Shown here: piece by piece, positions 35,694-49,299 of the stretch
Numbering within the stretch: position 1 is the stretch's first letter
Layout: each line of letters starts with the position of its first letter
Origin: Erinaceus europaeus
Lineage: Eukaryota > Chordata > Mammalia > Eulipotyphla > Erinaceidae
DNA length: 64,000 bases
Direction of reading: 5' to 3'
NCBI RefSeq assembly: GCF_950295315.1
Contig: NW_026647582.1
Span: 33,501-97,500 of the forward strand
Made by a program: the position numbers and the translations under genes
The notes under the pieces: model-generated
The model's input: only the letters and a program-made list of their open reading frames with translations
Databases searched by the model: none
What the model was told of the DNA's origin: nothing

Positions 35694-35985
35694 TGGATTT
35701 ACTTTTGAAGGCAATATGACCTGCCTCGTTTTGAATCCTCATTATCCTGAGGGTCAGTCCTGGAGACAGTGTCATGACACGACACACGGAGATGTCTGGT
35801 ATCAGAGAGCACCTGGAACAGCAGCTGGGGCTCTAGTGCCAGGGCAGGAGCAACTCCTCATCCACCCTCCACGGAGTCCACCTGCCTGCATTTTGGTCCT
35901 TTTCCCTCCAAAAAAGATTTTTCCCTTTTTTCACTTTGAAACAGGCAGCGGACAGGTTACCCAGGCAGGGCGAAAAAAATAAAAA

Positions 35986-36021
<36 letters not shown>

Positions 36022-38333
36022 CGAAGTGAATGACCATCTTCTGGAAAGTATAGGTTTTGAACCTGAAAACTCTGTCTGTCTGTCTCTTAGTTCACAGAAA
36101 GAGCCACTAGCCCAGCCAGATCTCACGCTCAGATGGGGTGTTTTTGCCAGTCAAAGGTCTGCACAGCACACTAGGGATTGGGCGGCAGGAGACCCAAGTG
36201 TTACATTGTAGATGGACTGTTTGCAGTTCTTGCTCCCCAGGACATTGGACTGTCTCAACTCCCTCCCCTACAGCATGAAAAAAAGACTCTTGACAACCTT
36301 GGAGCAAATGGAGTGGGGGTGAGGGGAGCTGATTGCATGTCTGTGCTGCTGATGCCCAGGTGTCTGTGGGGGGCCGTGGCACAGGCTGTAAGGGGGCTAG
36401 GGGGCAGAAGGAGACTGTTTGAGAGGCAGGCTACAGGCAGGGGAGCCCGTGAGTGTGTGCAGGGCTGTGTGTGTGGGTGTGGTGGCAGGGGTTAGGGCAG
36501 GTCCCCCTCTGGATGGTGAGATGGCAGCTGGGCTGGCCCTGGGCCCTCAGGGCTGAAGGGCAGAAGCAGGGTGGCAGTAAAGTAGCAGAGGGAAGCACAC
36601 AGTAGATGTTAGTTGGGGAGCTGGGGGACAGAGGGAAAGGGGAAAGGGGGCATCCTTGAGGAGGGGTCTGGACTAGAGAGTGGGGGGAGCTGGAGGCATG
36701 GAAGGTCCCAGGAATCAGGGACTGACAGGAACAGATTCCTGCACCCACCCACTGGATAGAAGCTGCAGCAGCCAGAGCAGCAGCCCTGGCTTGCCTAGGC
36801 CAAGGGCCCTGATTGAGTCCCTCTGAGGATGAGGAAGAAGAGGAGGAGGTGGAGGAGGAGGAGGAGGAGGAGGAGGAGGAAGAGGAGGAGGAAGAAGAGG
36901 AGGAGGAAGAAGAGGAGGAGGAGGAGGAGGGGCAGGAGGGCAGCTGTCAGTAGGCAACGGGATTAATAGAGGCCTCCATTACGGAGGCATGTGTCCAGGC
37001 AGGCACCCACCAACCCTCAGGGGCAGCTCAGGGCACCCAGGGACCTGGTGTGGGTATCTCTGGGGCGGGAACTGTCAGTCAGTCAGCAAGACTGTGTGTC
37101 AGTGCACATGGTGGGACAGGGGCCTGGCGGACCTTGGTCCCCAGCCCTGGGCTGTCAGATGCCAGCCCCATGCCCAGACTCACACCAATCTGCCCATAGC
37201 CCCTTGGCCCGGCCGACCAGCACCTGCTTTGCCCTGGGGCTCTGGCTCTGGTGGCTGGCCACCACCCCTCAGGTCAAGTTCAGCGTGGGGGTCATGGCTT
37301 CTGGTCAACTGGATGGGCAGGGTCCCCGTAGCCTAGCAACCACAGGAGCCCTCTGTGATGTCCTAGCCCCTGGCAATCTGTGCTGGCCACACTGGCACTG
37401 GGTAGCCCAACTGCCCTGCCACTAGGTCAGGCAACAGCGCCCAGACGCCTGGGCCCTGGCACAGAGGGACGGAAGGATGGGAAGACAGTGCTGACCGAAG
37501 AGGGACCTCAGGGCTGGCAGCCAAGAGAAGACAGGTAGAGGTGTGCCCGGGATCCAGGGAGCCCAGGCCAGAGGTGCCTGCATGCCTGCCTGCCTTCCTG
37601 GATGTCTGTATGCTGCCTTTGTCTAGGTAGGTTTCTCAGGTCCCCTCCACTCCTGTCCTCTCCTGTCCTCACCATCCTCTCCCCTCTCCTCTCCTCTGCA
37701 CTTTGCTTCTCTCCTTTGTCTGTCCTCTCTTCCAGGTGCCCTGCTCACCAGCTCCAGCACTTGTGATGGTTCTCCAGTGACAGCTGTTTGCATCCCCTTC
37801 CACCCCCTGCCTGCCCCTAATGTGACCCAGCTCACAGGGTCTCCGGCTCACTCCACCCAAACCCACACGCCCCAACACATCCCCTGGTTCAGCCTCTCTG
37901 CCCTATTCAGCCAAACTGGCCCCTTTGCAACCTACCTGTGCATCGTGGATTCTCTTCACCATTCAAGGAGAGATCTCCTTTTGTACTTAGCTTGGTTGAC
38001 TGCTGGATGGATGGATGGATGGATGGATGGATGGATGGATGGATGGATGGATGGGTGGATGGATGGATGGACAGGTCAATGGATCGGTTTTGTAGAGGGA
38101 GAGTACCATCTAGGGGTACTGGAGACCCCTGGTGTCAGATCCTTAGTCAATGTCAAATGTAAAACATTAATTCATCAATAACAAAAATGAGTAAGCACCT
38201 AAATAAATAAATAAATAAATATAAAATCTGTGTTAAAAAATACATGGTGTCTTTGCCTTTCTGCATATGGAATGCTGTGAGGATCTTAAGAAGGAAAGCG
38301 TTTTCCTGAGTAGCCCTATTGAAGTCGTGGAAT

Positions 38334-38572
38334 ATTTTCTTTTCCTTTTTCTTTTTTTACTTTCTATTTTCTTGATTATTCACTGGAATAAATAGACAGG
38401 AATTGAGAGGGAAGGGAGGGAGAGAGAGTTTGAGACACAGAGAGAAACACCTGCAGCACTTCTGCACCACTTGTAAAGATTTCCCCTGGCAGGTGGGGAC
38501 CAGGGTGTTGAAGCCCAGTCCTCCTGCATTGTAACATGAGTGCTTAACTGGGTGTGGCACCACCTGGTACCC
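38334..38572 (-). mobile_element. SINE 1, unit 12
   Basis: Same insertion; A-type sequence. Confidence 0.8.
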
Positions 38573-38767
38573 TTGATGGGGCACTTTTTTTTAGCAATGA
38601 AAAGAAATTCTCGTGGCAAGGTAATAAATAAATGAAGAAGTAATTAAAAGTGCATTTACATTAACTCAGTGGAAACACACAGGGACATATACGTCTCTGT
38701 TACCTGTATTACTTCTTCATTTATGGATTGATTGCCTCAAGGGGTTATTGCCACAGCTGAGTGCCTG

Positions 38768-39086
38768 CGCCACGAATAATCCACAGCTCCTGCACTCCAT
38801 TTGTTCCCCTTTCGCTGCCCTTGTTGCTTGGTCACTGTGGTGGTTATTGTTGTTGTTGTTGTTGTTGTTGTTGTTACTGACCTTGCATCTGACAGACACA
38901 AAAGGAGAGAGCAGAGGAAATACAGGGTGGGAGAGAAAGATAGAACTCCTAAAGACCTGCTTCACCCCCTGTAAAGCGACTCCCCGGCAGGTGGCGGTCT
39001 GGGGGCCAGACCCCAGATCCTTCCACCTGTCCCCTTTTCGTGAGCGCCACAAGCCCTTAACCCTCTGACATACCGCCAAACCTCCC
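38768..39086 (-). mobile_element. SINE 2, unit 12
   Basis: Same insertion; GTT run 29 bp; CTCF-like core at 38984-38997. Confidence 0.85.
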
Positions 39087-39378
39087 TGGATTTACTTTTG
39101 AAGGCAATATGACCTGCCTCGTTTTGAATCCTCATTATCCTGAGGGTCAGTCCTGGAGACAGTGTCATGACACGACACACGGAGATGTCTGGTATCAGAG
39201 AGCACCTGGAACAGCAGCTGGGGCTCTAGTGCCAGGGCAGGAGCAACTCCTCATCCACCCTCCACGGAGTCCACCTGCCTGCATTTTGGTCCTTTTCCCT
39301 CCAAAAAAGATTTTTCCCTTTTTTCACTTTGAAACAGGCAGCGGACAGGTTACCCAGGCAGGGCGAAAAAAATAAAAA

Positions 39379-39416
<38 letters not shown>

Positions 39417-41728
39417 CGAAGTGAATGACCATCTTCTGGAAAGTATAGGTTTTGAACCTGAAAACTCTGTCTGTCTGTCTCTTAGTTCACAGAAAGAGCC
39501 ACTAGCCCAGCCAGATCTCACGCTCAGATGGGGTGTTTTTGCCAGTCAAAGGTCTGCACAGCACACTAGGGATTGGGCGGCAGGAGACCCAAGTGTTACA
39601 TTGTAGATGGACTGTTTGCAGTTCTTGCTCCCCAGGACATTGGACTGTCTCAACTCCCTCCCCTACAGCATGAAAAAAAGACTCTTGACAACCTTGGAGC
39701 AAATGGAGTGGGGGTGAGGGGAGCTGATTGCATGTCTGTGCTGCTGATGCCCAGGTGTCTGTGGGGGGCCGTGGCACAGGCTGTAAGGGGGCTAGGGGGC
39801 AGAAGGAGACTGTTTGAGAGGCAGGCTACAGGCAGGGGAGCCCGTGAGTGTGTGCAGGGCTGTGTGTGTGGGTGTGGTGGCAGGGGTTAGGGCAGGTCCC
39901 CCTCTGGATGGTGAGATGGCAGCTGGGCTGGCCCTGGGCCCTCAGGGCTGAAGGGCAGAAGCAGGGTGGCAGTAAAGTAGCAGAGGGAAGCACACAGTAG
40001 ATGTTAGTTGGGGAGCTGGGGGACAGAGGGAAAGGGGAAAGGGGGCATCCTTGAGGAGGGGTCTGGACTAGAGAGTGGGGGGAGCTGGAGGCATGGAAGG
40101 TCCCAGGAATCAGGGACTGACAGGAACAGATTCCTGCACCCACCCACTGGATAGAAGCTGCAGCAGCCAGAGCAGCAGCCCTGGCTTGCCTAGGCCAAGG
40201 GCCCTGATTGAGTCCCTCTGAGGATGAGGAAGAAGAGGAGGAGGTGGAGGAGGAGGAGGAGGAGGAGGAGGAGGAAGAGGAGGAGGAAGAAGAGGAGGAG
40301 GAAGAAGAGGAGGAGGAGGAGGAGGGGCAGGAGGGCAGCTGTCAGTAGGCAACGGGATTAATAGAGGCCTCCATTACGGAGGCATGTGTCCAGGCAGGCA
40401 CCCACCAACCCTCAGGGGCAGCTCAGGGCACCCAGGGACCTGGTGTGGGTATCTCTGGGGCGGGAACTGTCAGTCAGTCAGCAAGACTGTGTGTCAGTGC
40501 ACATGGTGGGACAGGGGCCTGGCGGACCTTGGTCCCCAGCCCTGGGCTGTCAGATGCCAGCCCCATGCCCAGACTCACACCAATCTGCCCATAGCCCCTT
40601 GGCCCGGCCGACCAGCACCTGCTTTGCCCTGGGGCTCTGGCTCTGGTGGCTGGCCACCACCCCTCAGGTCAAGTTCAGCGTGGGGGTCATGGCTTCTGGT
40701 CAACTGGATGGGCAGGGTCCCCGTAGCCTAGCAACCACAGGAGCCCTCTGTGATGTCCTAGCCCCTGGCAATCTGTGCTGGCCACACTGGCACTGGGTAG
40801 CCCAACTGCCCTGCCACTAGGTCAGGCAACAGCGCCCAGACGCCTGGGCCCTGGCACAGAGGGACGGAAGGATGGGAAGACAGTGCTGACCGAAGAGGGA
40901 CCTCAGGGCTGGCAGCCAAGAGAAGACAGGTAGAGGTGTGCCCGGGATCCAGGGAGCCCAGGCCAGAGGTGCCTGCATGCCTGCCTGCCTTCCTGGATGT
41001 CTGTATGCTGCCTTTGTCTAGGTAGGTTTCTCAGGTCCCCTCCACTCCTGTCCTCTCCTGTCCTCACCATCCTCTCCCCTCTCCTCTCCTCTGCACTTTG
41101 CTTCTCTCCTTTGTCTGTCCTCTCTTCCAGGTGCCCTGCTCACCAGCTCCAGCACTTGTGATGGTTCTCCAGTGACAGCTGTTTGCATCCCCTTCCACCC
41201 CCTGCCTGCCCCTAATGTGACCCAGCTCACAGGGTCTCCGGCTCACTCCACCCAAACCCACACGCCCCAACACATCCCCTGGTTCAGCCTCTCTGCCCTA
41301 TTCAGCCAAACTGGCCCCTTTGCAACCTACCTGTGCATCGTGGATTCTCTTCACCATTCAAGGAGAGATCTCCTTTTGTACTTAGCTTGGTTGACTGCTG
41401 GATGGATGGATGGATGGATGGATGGATGGATGGATGGATGGATGGATGGGTGGATGGATGGATGGACAGGTCAATGGATCGGTTTTGTAGAGGGAGAGTA
41501 CCATCTAGGGGTACTGGAGACCCCTGGTGTCAGATCCTTAGTCAATGTCAAATGTAAAACATTAATTCATCAATAACAAAAATGAGTAAGCACCTAAATA
41601 AATAAATAAATAAATATAAAATCTGTGTTAAAAAATACATGGTGTCTTTGCCTTTCTGCATATGGAATGCTGTGAGGATCTTAAGAAGGAAAGCGTTTTC
41701 CTGAGTAGCCCTATTGAAGTCGTGGAAT

Positions 41729-41967
41729 ATTTTCTTTTCCTTTTTCTTTTTTTACTTTCTATTTTCTTGATTATTCACTGGAATAAATAGACAGGAATTG
41801 AGAGGGAAGGGAGGGAGAGAGAGTTTGAGACACAGAGAGAAACACCTGCAGCACTTCTGCACCACTTGTAAAGATTTCCCCTGGCAGGTGGGGACCAGGG
41901 TGTTGAAGCCCAGTCCTCCTGCATTGTAACATGAGTGCTTAACTGGGTGTGGCACCACCTGGTACCC
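41729..41967 (-). mobile_element. SINE 1, unit 13
   Basis: Same insertion; A-type sequence. Confidence 0.8.
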
Positions 41968-42162
41968 TTGATGGGGCACTTTTTTTTAGCAATGAAAAGA
42001 AATTCTCGTGGCAAGGTAATAAATAAATGAAGAAGTAATTAAAAGTGCATTTACATTAACTCAGTGGAAACACACAGGGACATATACGTCTCTGTTACCT
42101 GTATTACTTCTTCATTTATGGATTGATTGCCTCAAGGGGTTATTGCCACAGCTGAGTGCCTG

Positions 42163-42478
42163 CGCCACGAATAATCCACAGCTCCTGCACTCCATTTGTT
42201 CCCCTTTCGCTGCCCTTGTTGCTTGGTCACTGTGGTGGTTATTGTTGTTGTTGTTGTTGTTGTTGTTACTGACCTTGCATCTGACAGACACAAAAGGAGA
42301 GAGCAGAGGAAATACAGGGTGGGAGAGAAAGATAGAACTCCTAAAGACCTGCTTCACCCCCTGTAAAGCGACTCCCCGGCAGGTGGCGGTCTGGGGGCCA
42401 GACCCCAGATCCTTCCACCTGTCCCCTTTTCGTGAGCGCCACAAGCCCTTAACCCTCTGACATACCGCCAAACCTCCC
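42163..42478 (-). mobile_element. SINE 2, unit 13
   Basis: Same insertion; GTT run 26 bp; CTCF-like core at 42376-42389. Confidence 0.85.
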
Positions 42479-45135
42479 TGGATTTACTTTTGAAGGCAAT
42501 ATGACCTGCCTCGTTTTGAATCCTCATTATCCTGAGGGTCAGTCCTGGAGACAGTGTCATGACACGACACACGGAGATGTCTGGTATCAGAGAGCACCTG
42601 GAACAGCAGCTGGGGCTCTAGTGCCAGGGCAGGAGCAACTCCTCATCCACCCTCCACGGAGTCCACCTGCCTGCATTTTGGTCCTTTTCCCTCCAAAAAA
42701 GATTTTTCCCTTTTTTCACTTTGAAACAGGCAGCAGACAGGTTACCCAGGCAGGGCGAAAAAAATAAAAAGCCTTTTTTTTTTTTTTTTTTTTTTTTTAA
42801 ACCGAAGTGAATGACCATCTTCTGGAAAGTATAGGTTTTGAACCTGAAAACTCTGTCTGTCTGTCTCTTAGTTCACAGAAAGAGCCACTAGCCCAGCCAG
42901 ATCTCACGCTCAGATGGGGTGTTTTTGCCAGTCAAAGGTCTGCACAGCACACTAGGGATTGGGCGGCAGGAGACCCAAGTGTTACATTGTAGATGGACTG
43001 TTTGCAGTTCTTGCTCCCCAGGACATTGGACTGTCTCAACTCCCTCCCCTACAGCATGAAAAAAAGACTCTTGACAACCTTGGAGCAAATGGAGTGGGAG
43101 TGAGGGGAGCTGATTGCATGTCTGTGCTGCTGATGCCCAGGTGTCTGTGGGGGGCCGTGGCACAGGCTGTAAGGGGGCTAGGGGGCAGAAGGAGACTGTT
43201 TGAGAGGCAGGCTACAGGCAGGGGAGCCCGTGAGTGTGTGCAGGGCTGTGTGTGTGGGTGTGGTGGCAGGGGTTAGGGCAGGTCCCCCTCTGGATGGTGA
43301 GATGGCAGCTGGGCTGGCCCTGGGCCCTCAGGGCTGAAGGGCAGAAGCAGGGTGGCAGTAAAGTAGCAGAGGGAAGCACACAGTAGATGTTAGTTGGGGA
43401 GCTGGGGGACAGAGGGAAAGGGGAAAGGGGGCATCCTTGAGGAGGGGTCTGGACTAGAGAGTGGGGGGAGCTGGAGGCATGGAAGGTCCCAGGAATCAGG
43501 GACTGACAGGAACAGATTCCTGCAACCACCCACTGGATAGAAGCTGCAGCAGCCAGAGCAGCAGCCCTGGCTTGCCTAGGCCAAGGGCCCTGATTGAGTC
43601 CCTCTGAGGATGAGGAAGAAGAGGAGGAGGTGGAGGAGGAGGAGGAGGAGGAGGAGGAGGAAGAAGAGGAGGAGGAAGAAGAGGAGGAGGAAGAAGAGGA
43701 GGAGGAGGAGGAGGGGCAGGAGGGCAGCTGTCAGTAGGCAACGGGATTAATAGAGGCCTCCATTACGGAGGCATGTGTCCAGGCAGGCACCCACCAACCC
43801 TCAGGGGCAGCTCAGGGCACCCAGGGACCTGGTGTGGGTATCTCTGGGGCGGGAACTGTCAGTCAGTCAGCAAGACTGTGTGTCAGTGCACATGGTGGGA
43901 CAGGGGCCTGGCGGACCTTGGTCCCCAGCCCTGGGCTGTCAGATGCCAGCCCCATGCCCAGACTCACACCAATCTGCCCATAGCCCCTTGGCCCGGCCGA
44001 CCAGCACCTGCTTTGCCCTGGGGCTCTGGCTCTGGTGGCTGGCTACCACCCCTCAGGTCAAGTTCAGCGTGGGGGTCATGGCTTCTGGTCAACTGGATGG
44101 GCAGGGTCCCCGTAGCCTAGCAACCACAGGAGCCCTCTGTGATGTCCTAGCCCCTGGCAATCTGTGCTGGCCACACTGGCACTGGGTAGCCCAACTGCCC
44201 TGCCACTAGGTCAGGCAACAGCGCCCAGACGCCTGGGCCCTGGCACAGAGGGACGGAAGGATGGGAAGACAGTGCTGACCGAAGAGGGACCTCAGGGCTG
44301 GCAGCCAAGAGAAGACAGGTAGAGGTGTGCCCGGGATCCAGGGAGCCCAGGCCAGAGGTGCCTGCATGCCTGCCTGCCTTCCTGGATGTCTGTATGCTGC
44401 CTTTGTCTAGGTAGGTTTCTCAGGTCCCCTCCACTCCTGTCCTCTCCTGTCCTCTCCTGTCCTCACCATCCTCTCCCCTCTCCTCTCCTCTGCACTTTGC
44501 TTCTCTCCTTTGTCTGTCCTCTCTTCCAGGTGCCCTGCTCACCAGCTCCAGCACTTGTGATGGTTCTCCAGTGACAGCTGTTTGCATCCCCTTCCACCCC
44601 CTGCCTGCCCCTAATGTGACCCAGCTCACAGGGTCTCCGGCTCACTCCACCCAAACCCACACGCCCCAACACATCCCCTGGTTCAGCCTCTCTGCCCTAT
44701 TCAGCCAAACTGGCCCCTTTGCAACCTACCTGTGCATCGTGGATTCTCTTCACCATTCAAGGAGAGATCTCCTTTTGTACTTAGCTTGGTTGACTGCTGG
44801 ATGGATGGATGGATGGATGGATGGATGGATGGATGGATGAATGGATGGATGGATGGGTGGATGGATGGATGGACAGGTCAATGGATCGGTTTTGTAGAGG
44901 GAGAGTACCATCTAGGGGTACTGGAGACCCCTGGTGTCAGATCCTTAGTCAATGTCAAATGTAAAACATTAATTCATCAATAACAAAAATGAGTAAGCAC
45001 CTAAATAAATAAATAAATAAATATAAAATCTGTGTTAAAAAATACATGGTGTCTTTGCCTTTCTGCATATGGAATGCTGTGAGGATCTTAAGAAGGAAAG
45101 CGTTTTCCTGAGTAGCCCTATTGAAGTCGTGGAAT

Positions 45136-45374
45136 ATTTTCTTTTCCTTTTTCTTTTTTTACTTTCTATTTTCTTGATTATTCACTGGAATAAATAGACA
45201 GGAATTGAGAGGGAAGGGAGGGAGAGAGAGTTTGAGACACAGAGAGAAACACCTGCAGCACTTCTGCACCACTTGTAAAGATTTCCCCTGGCAGGTGGGG
45301 ACCAGGGTGTTGAAGCCCAGTCCTCCTGCATTGTAACATGAGTGCTTAACTGGGTGTGGCACCACCTGGTACCC
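45136..45374 (-). mobile_element. SINE 1, unit 14
   Basis: Same insertion; A-type sequence. Confidence 0.8.
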
Positions 45375-45569
45375 TTGATGGGGCACTTTTTTTTAGCAAT
45401 GAAAAGAAATTCTCGTGGCAAGGTAATAAATAAATGAAGAAGTAATTAAAAGTGCATTTACATTAACTCAGTGGAAACACACAGGGACATATACGTCTCT
45501 GTTACCTGTATTACTTCTTCATTTATGGATTGATTGCCTCAAGGGGTTATTGCCACAGCTGAGTGCCTG

Positions 45570-45885
45570 CGCCACGAATAATCCACAGCTCCTGCACTCC
45601 ATTTGTTCCCCTTTCGCTGCCCTTGTTGCTTGGTCACTGTGGTGGTTATTGTTGTTGTTGTTGTTGTTGTTGTTACTGACCTTGCATCTGACAGACACAA
45701 AAGGAGAGAGCAGAGGAAATACAGGGTGGGAGAGAAAGATAGAACTCCTAAAGACCTGCTTCACCCCCTGTAAAGCGACTCCCCGGCAGGTGGCGGTCTG
45801 GGGGCCAGACCCCAGATCCTTCCACCTGTCCCCTTTTCGTGAGCGCCACAAGCCCTTAACCCTCTGACATACCGCCAAACCTCCC
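45570..45885 (-). mobile_element. SINE 2, unit 14
   Basis: Same insertion; GTT run 26 bp; CTCF-like core at 45783-45796. Confidence 0.85.
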
Positions 45886-48543
45886 TGGATTTACTTTTGA
45901 AGGCAATATGACCTGCCTCGTTTTGAATCCTCATTATCCTGAGGGTCAGTCCTGGAGACAGTGTCATGACACGACACACGGAGATGTCTGGTATCAGAGA
46001 GCACCTGGAACAGCAGCTGGGGCTCTAGTGCCAGGGCAGGAGCAACTCCTCATCCACCCTCCACGGAGTCCACCTGCCTGCATTTTGGTCCTTTTCCCTC
46101 CAAAAAAGATTTTTCCCTTTTTTCACTTTGAAACAGGCAGCAGACAGGTTACCCAGGCAGGGCGAAAAAAATAAAAAGCCTTTTTTTTTTTTTTTTTTTT
46201 TTTAAACCGAAGTGAATGACCATCTTCTGGAAAGTATAGGTTTTGAACCTGAAAACTCTGTCTGTCTGTCTCTTAGTTCACAGAAAGAGCCACTAGCCCA
46301 GCCAGATCTCACGCTCAGATGGGGTGTTTTTGCCAGTCAAAGGTCTGCACAGCACACTAGGGATTGGGCGGCAGGAGACCCAAGTGTTACATTGTAGATG
46401 GACTGTTTGCAGTTCTTGCTCCCCAGGACATTGGACTGTCTCAACTCCCTCCCCTACAGCATGAAAAAAAGACTCTTGACAACCTTGGAGCAAATGGAGT
46501 GGGGGTGAGGGGAGCTGATTGCATGTCTGTGCTGCTGATGCCCAGGTGTCTGTGGGGGGCCGTGGCACAGGCTGTAAGGGGGCTAGGGGGCAGAAGGAGA
46601 CTGTTTGAGAGGCAGGCTACAGGCAGGGGAGCCCGTGAGTGTGTGCAGGGCTGTGTGTGTGGGTGTGGTGGCAGGGGTTAGGGCAGGTCCCCCTCTGGAT
46701 GGTGAGATGGCAGCTGGGCTGGCCCTGGGCCCTCAGGGCTGAAGGGCAGAAGCAGGGTGGCAGTAAAGTAGCAGAGGGAAGCACACAGTAGATGTTAGTT
46801 GGGGAGCTGGGGGACAGAGGGCAAGGGGAAAGGGGGCATCCTTGAGGAGGGGTCTGGACTAGAGAGTGGGGGGAGCTGGAGGCATGGAAGGTCCCAGGAA
46901 TCAGGGACTGACAGGAACAGATTCCTGCACCCACCCACTGGATAGAAGCTGCAGCAGCCAGAGCAGCAGCCCTGGCTTGCCTAGGCCAAGGGCCCTGATT
47001 GAGTCCCTCTGAGGATGAGGAAGAAGAGGAGGAGGCGGAGGAGGAGGAGGAGGAGGAGGAGGAGGAGGAAGAAGAGGAGGAGGAAGAAGAGGAGGAGGAA
47101 GAAGAGGAGGAGGAGGAGGAGGGGCAGGAGGGCAGCTGTCAGTAGGCAACGGGATTAATAGAGGCCTCCATTACGGAGGCATGTGTCCAGGCAGGCACCC
47201 ACCAACCCTCAGGGGCAGCTCAGGGCACCCAGGGACCTGGTGTGGGTATCTCTGGGGCGGGAACTGTCAGTCAGTCAGCAAGACTGTGTGTCAGTGCACA
47301 TGGTGGGACAGGGGCCTGGCGGACCTTGGTCCCCAGCCCTGGGCTGTCAGATGCCAGCCCCATGCCCAGACTCACACCAATCTGCCCATAGCCCCTTGGC
47401 CCGGCCGACCAGCACCTGCTTTGCCCTGGGGCTCTGGCTCTGGTGGCTGGCCACCACCCCTCAGGTCAAGTTCAGCGTGGGGGTCATGGCTTCTGGTCAA
47501 CTGGATGGGCAGGGTCCCCGTAGCCTAGCAACCACAGGAGCCCTCTGTGATGTCCTAGCCCCTGGCAATCTGTGCTGGCCACACTGGCACTGGGTAGCCC
47601 AACTGCCCTGCCACTAGGTCAGGCAACAGCGCCCAGACGCCTGGGCCCTGGCACAGAGGGACGGAAGGATGGGAAGACAGTGCTGACCTAAGAGGGACCT
47701 CAGGGCTGGCAGCCAAGAGAAGACAGGTAGAGGTGTGCCCGGGATCCAGGGAGCCCAGGCCAGAGGTGCCTGCATGCCTGCCTGCCTTCCTGGATGTCTG
47801 TATGCTGCCTTTGTCTAGGTAGGTTTCTCAGGTCCCCTCCACTCCTGTCCTCTCCTGTCCTCTCCTGTCCTCACCATCCTCTCCCCTCTCCTCTCCTCTG
47901 CACTTTGCTTCTCTCCTTTGTCTGTCCTCTCTTCCAGGTGCCCTGCTCACCAGCTCCAGCACTTGTGATGGTTCTCCAGTGACAGCTGTTTGCATCCCCT
48001 TCCACCCCCTGCCTGCCCCTAATGTGACCCAGCTCACAGGGTCTCCGGCTCACTCCACCCAAACCCACACGCCCCAACACATCCCCTGGTTCAGCCTCTC
48101 TGCCCTATTCAGCCAAACTGGCCCCTTTGCAACCTACCTGTGCATCGTGGATTCTCTTCACCATTCAAGGAGAGATCTCCTTTTGTACTTAGCTTGGTTG
48201 ACTGCTGGATGGATGGATGGATGGATGGATGGATGGATGGATGGATGAATGGATGGATGGATGGGTGGATGGATGGATGGACAGGTCAATGGATCGGTTT
48301 TGTAGAGGGAGAGTACCATCTAGGGGTACTGGAGACCCCTGGTGTCAGATCCTTAGTCAATGTCAAATGTAAAACATTAATTCATCAATAACAAAAATGA
48401 GTAAGCACCTAAATAAATAAATAAATAAATATAAAATCTGTGTTAAAAAATACATGGTGTCTTTGCCTTTCTGCATATGGAATGCTGTGAGGATCTTAAG
48501 AAGGAAAGCGTTTTCCTGAGTAGCCCTATTGAAGTCGTGGAAT

Positions 48544-48782
48544 ATTTTCTTTTCCTTTTTCTTTTTTTACTTTCTATTTTCTTGATTATTCACTGGAATA
48601 AATAGACAGGAATTGAGAGGGAAGGGAGGGAGAGAGAGTTTGAGACACAGAGAGAAACACCTGCAGCACTTCTGCACCACTTGTAAAGATTTCCCCTGGC
48701 AGGTGGGGACCAGGGTGTTGAAGCCCAGTCCTCCTGCATTGTAACATGAGTGCTTAACTGGGTGTGGCACCACCTGGTACCC
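48544..48782 (-). mobile_element. SINE 1, unit 15
   Basis: Same insertion; last copy with A-type sequence. Confidence 0.8.
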
Positions 48783-48977
48783 TTGATGGGGCACTTTTTT
48801 TTAGCAATGAAAAGAAATTCTCGTGGCAAGGTAATAAATAAATGAAGAAGTAATTAAAAGTGCATTTACATTAACTCAGTGGAAACACACAGGGACATAT
48901 ACGTCTCTGTTACCTGTATTACTTCTTCATTTATGGATTGATTGCCTCAAGGGGTTATTGCCACAGCTGAGTGCCTG

Positions 48978-49055
48978 CGCCACGAATAATCCACAGCTCC
49001 TGCACTCCATTTGTTCCCCTTTCGCTGCCCTTGTTGCTTGGTCACTGTGGTGGTT

Positions 49056-49088
<33 letters not shown>

Positions 49089-49299
49089 ACTGACCTTGCA
49101 TCTGACAGACACAAAAGGAGAGAGCAGAGGAAATACAGGGTGGGAGAGAAAGATAGAACTCCTAAAGACCTGCTTCACCCCCTGTAAAGCGACTCCCCGG
49201 CAGGTGGCGGTCTGGGGGCCAGACCCCAGATCCTTCCACCTGTCCCCTTTTCGTGAGCGCCACAAGCCCTTAACCCTCTGACATACCGCCAAACCTCCC
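48978..49299 (-). mobile_element. SINE 2, unit 15
   Basis: Same insertion; GTT run back to 32 bp; CTCF-like core at 49197-49210. Confidence 0.85.

Larger units (their letters stand above)
34215..37617 (+). repeat. Unit 11 (A)
   Basis: The GGAT run lacks the GATGAATGG interruption seen in units 1-9 but keeps GGGTGG; units 12 and 13 share this state. Poly-T 35989-36017 (29 nt), GA tract 36825-36932, X-box 37328-37340. Confidence 0.95.
37618..41012 (+). repeat. Unit 12 (A), minisatellite one repeat shorter
   Basis: The CT-rich 10-bp minisatellite at the unit start has two copies instead of three, a 10-bp loss shared only with unit 13. Poly-T 39382-39412 (31 nt, longest in A), GA tract 40220-40327, X-box 40723-40735. 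Confidence 0.95.
41013..44401 (+). repeat. Unit 13 (A), shortest intact unit
   Basis: Shares the 10-bp minisatellite loss with unit 12 but has returned to GCAGCAGACAG and a 25-nt poly-T (42774-42798). It has private substitutions at 43099, 43525 and 44044. GTT run 26 bp as in unit 14; GA tract 43606-43716; X-box 44112-44124. Confidence 0.95.
44402..47809 (+). repeat. Unit 14 (A)
   Basis: The GA tract (47011-47124) has GGCGG instead of GGTGG at 47036, shared only with unit 15. It has a private substitution at 47689 and the GATGAATGG interruption is back in the GGAT run. Poly-T 46181-46203 (23 nt), X-box 47520-47532. Confidence 0.95.
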
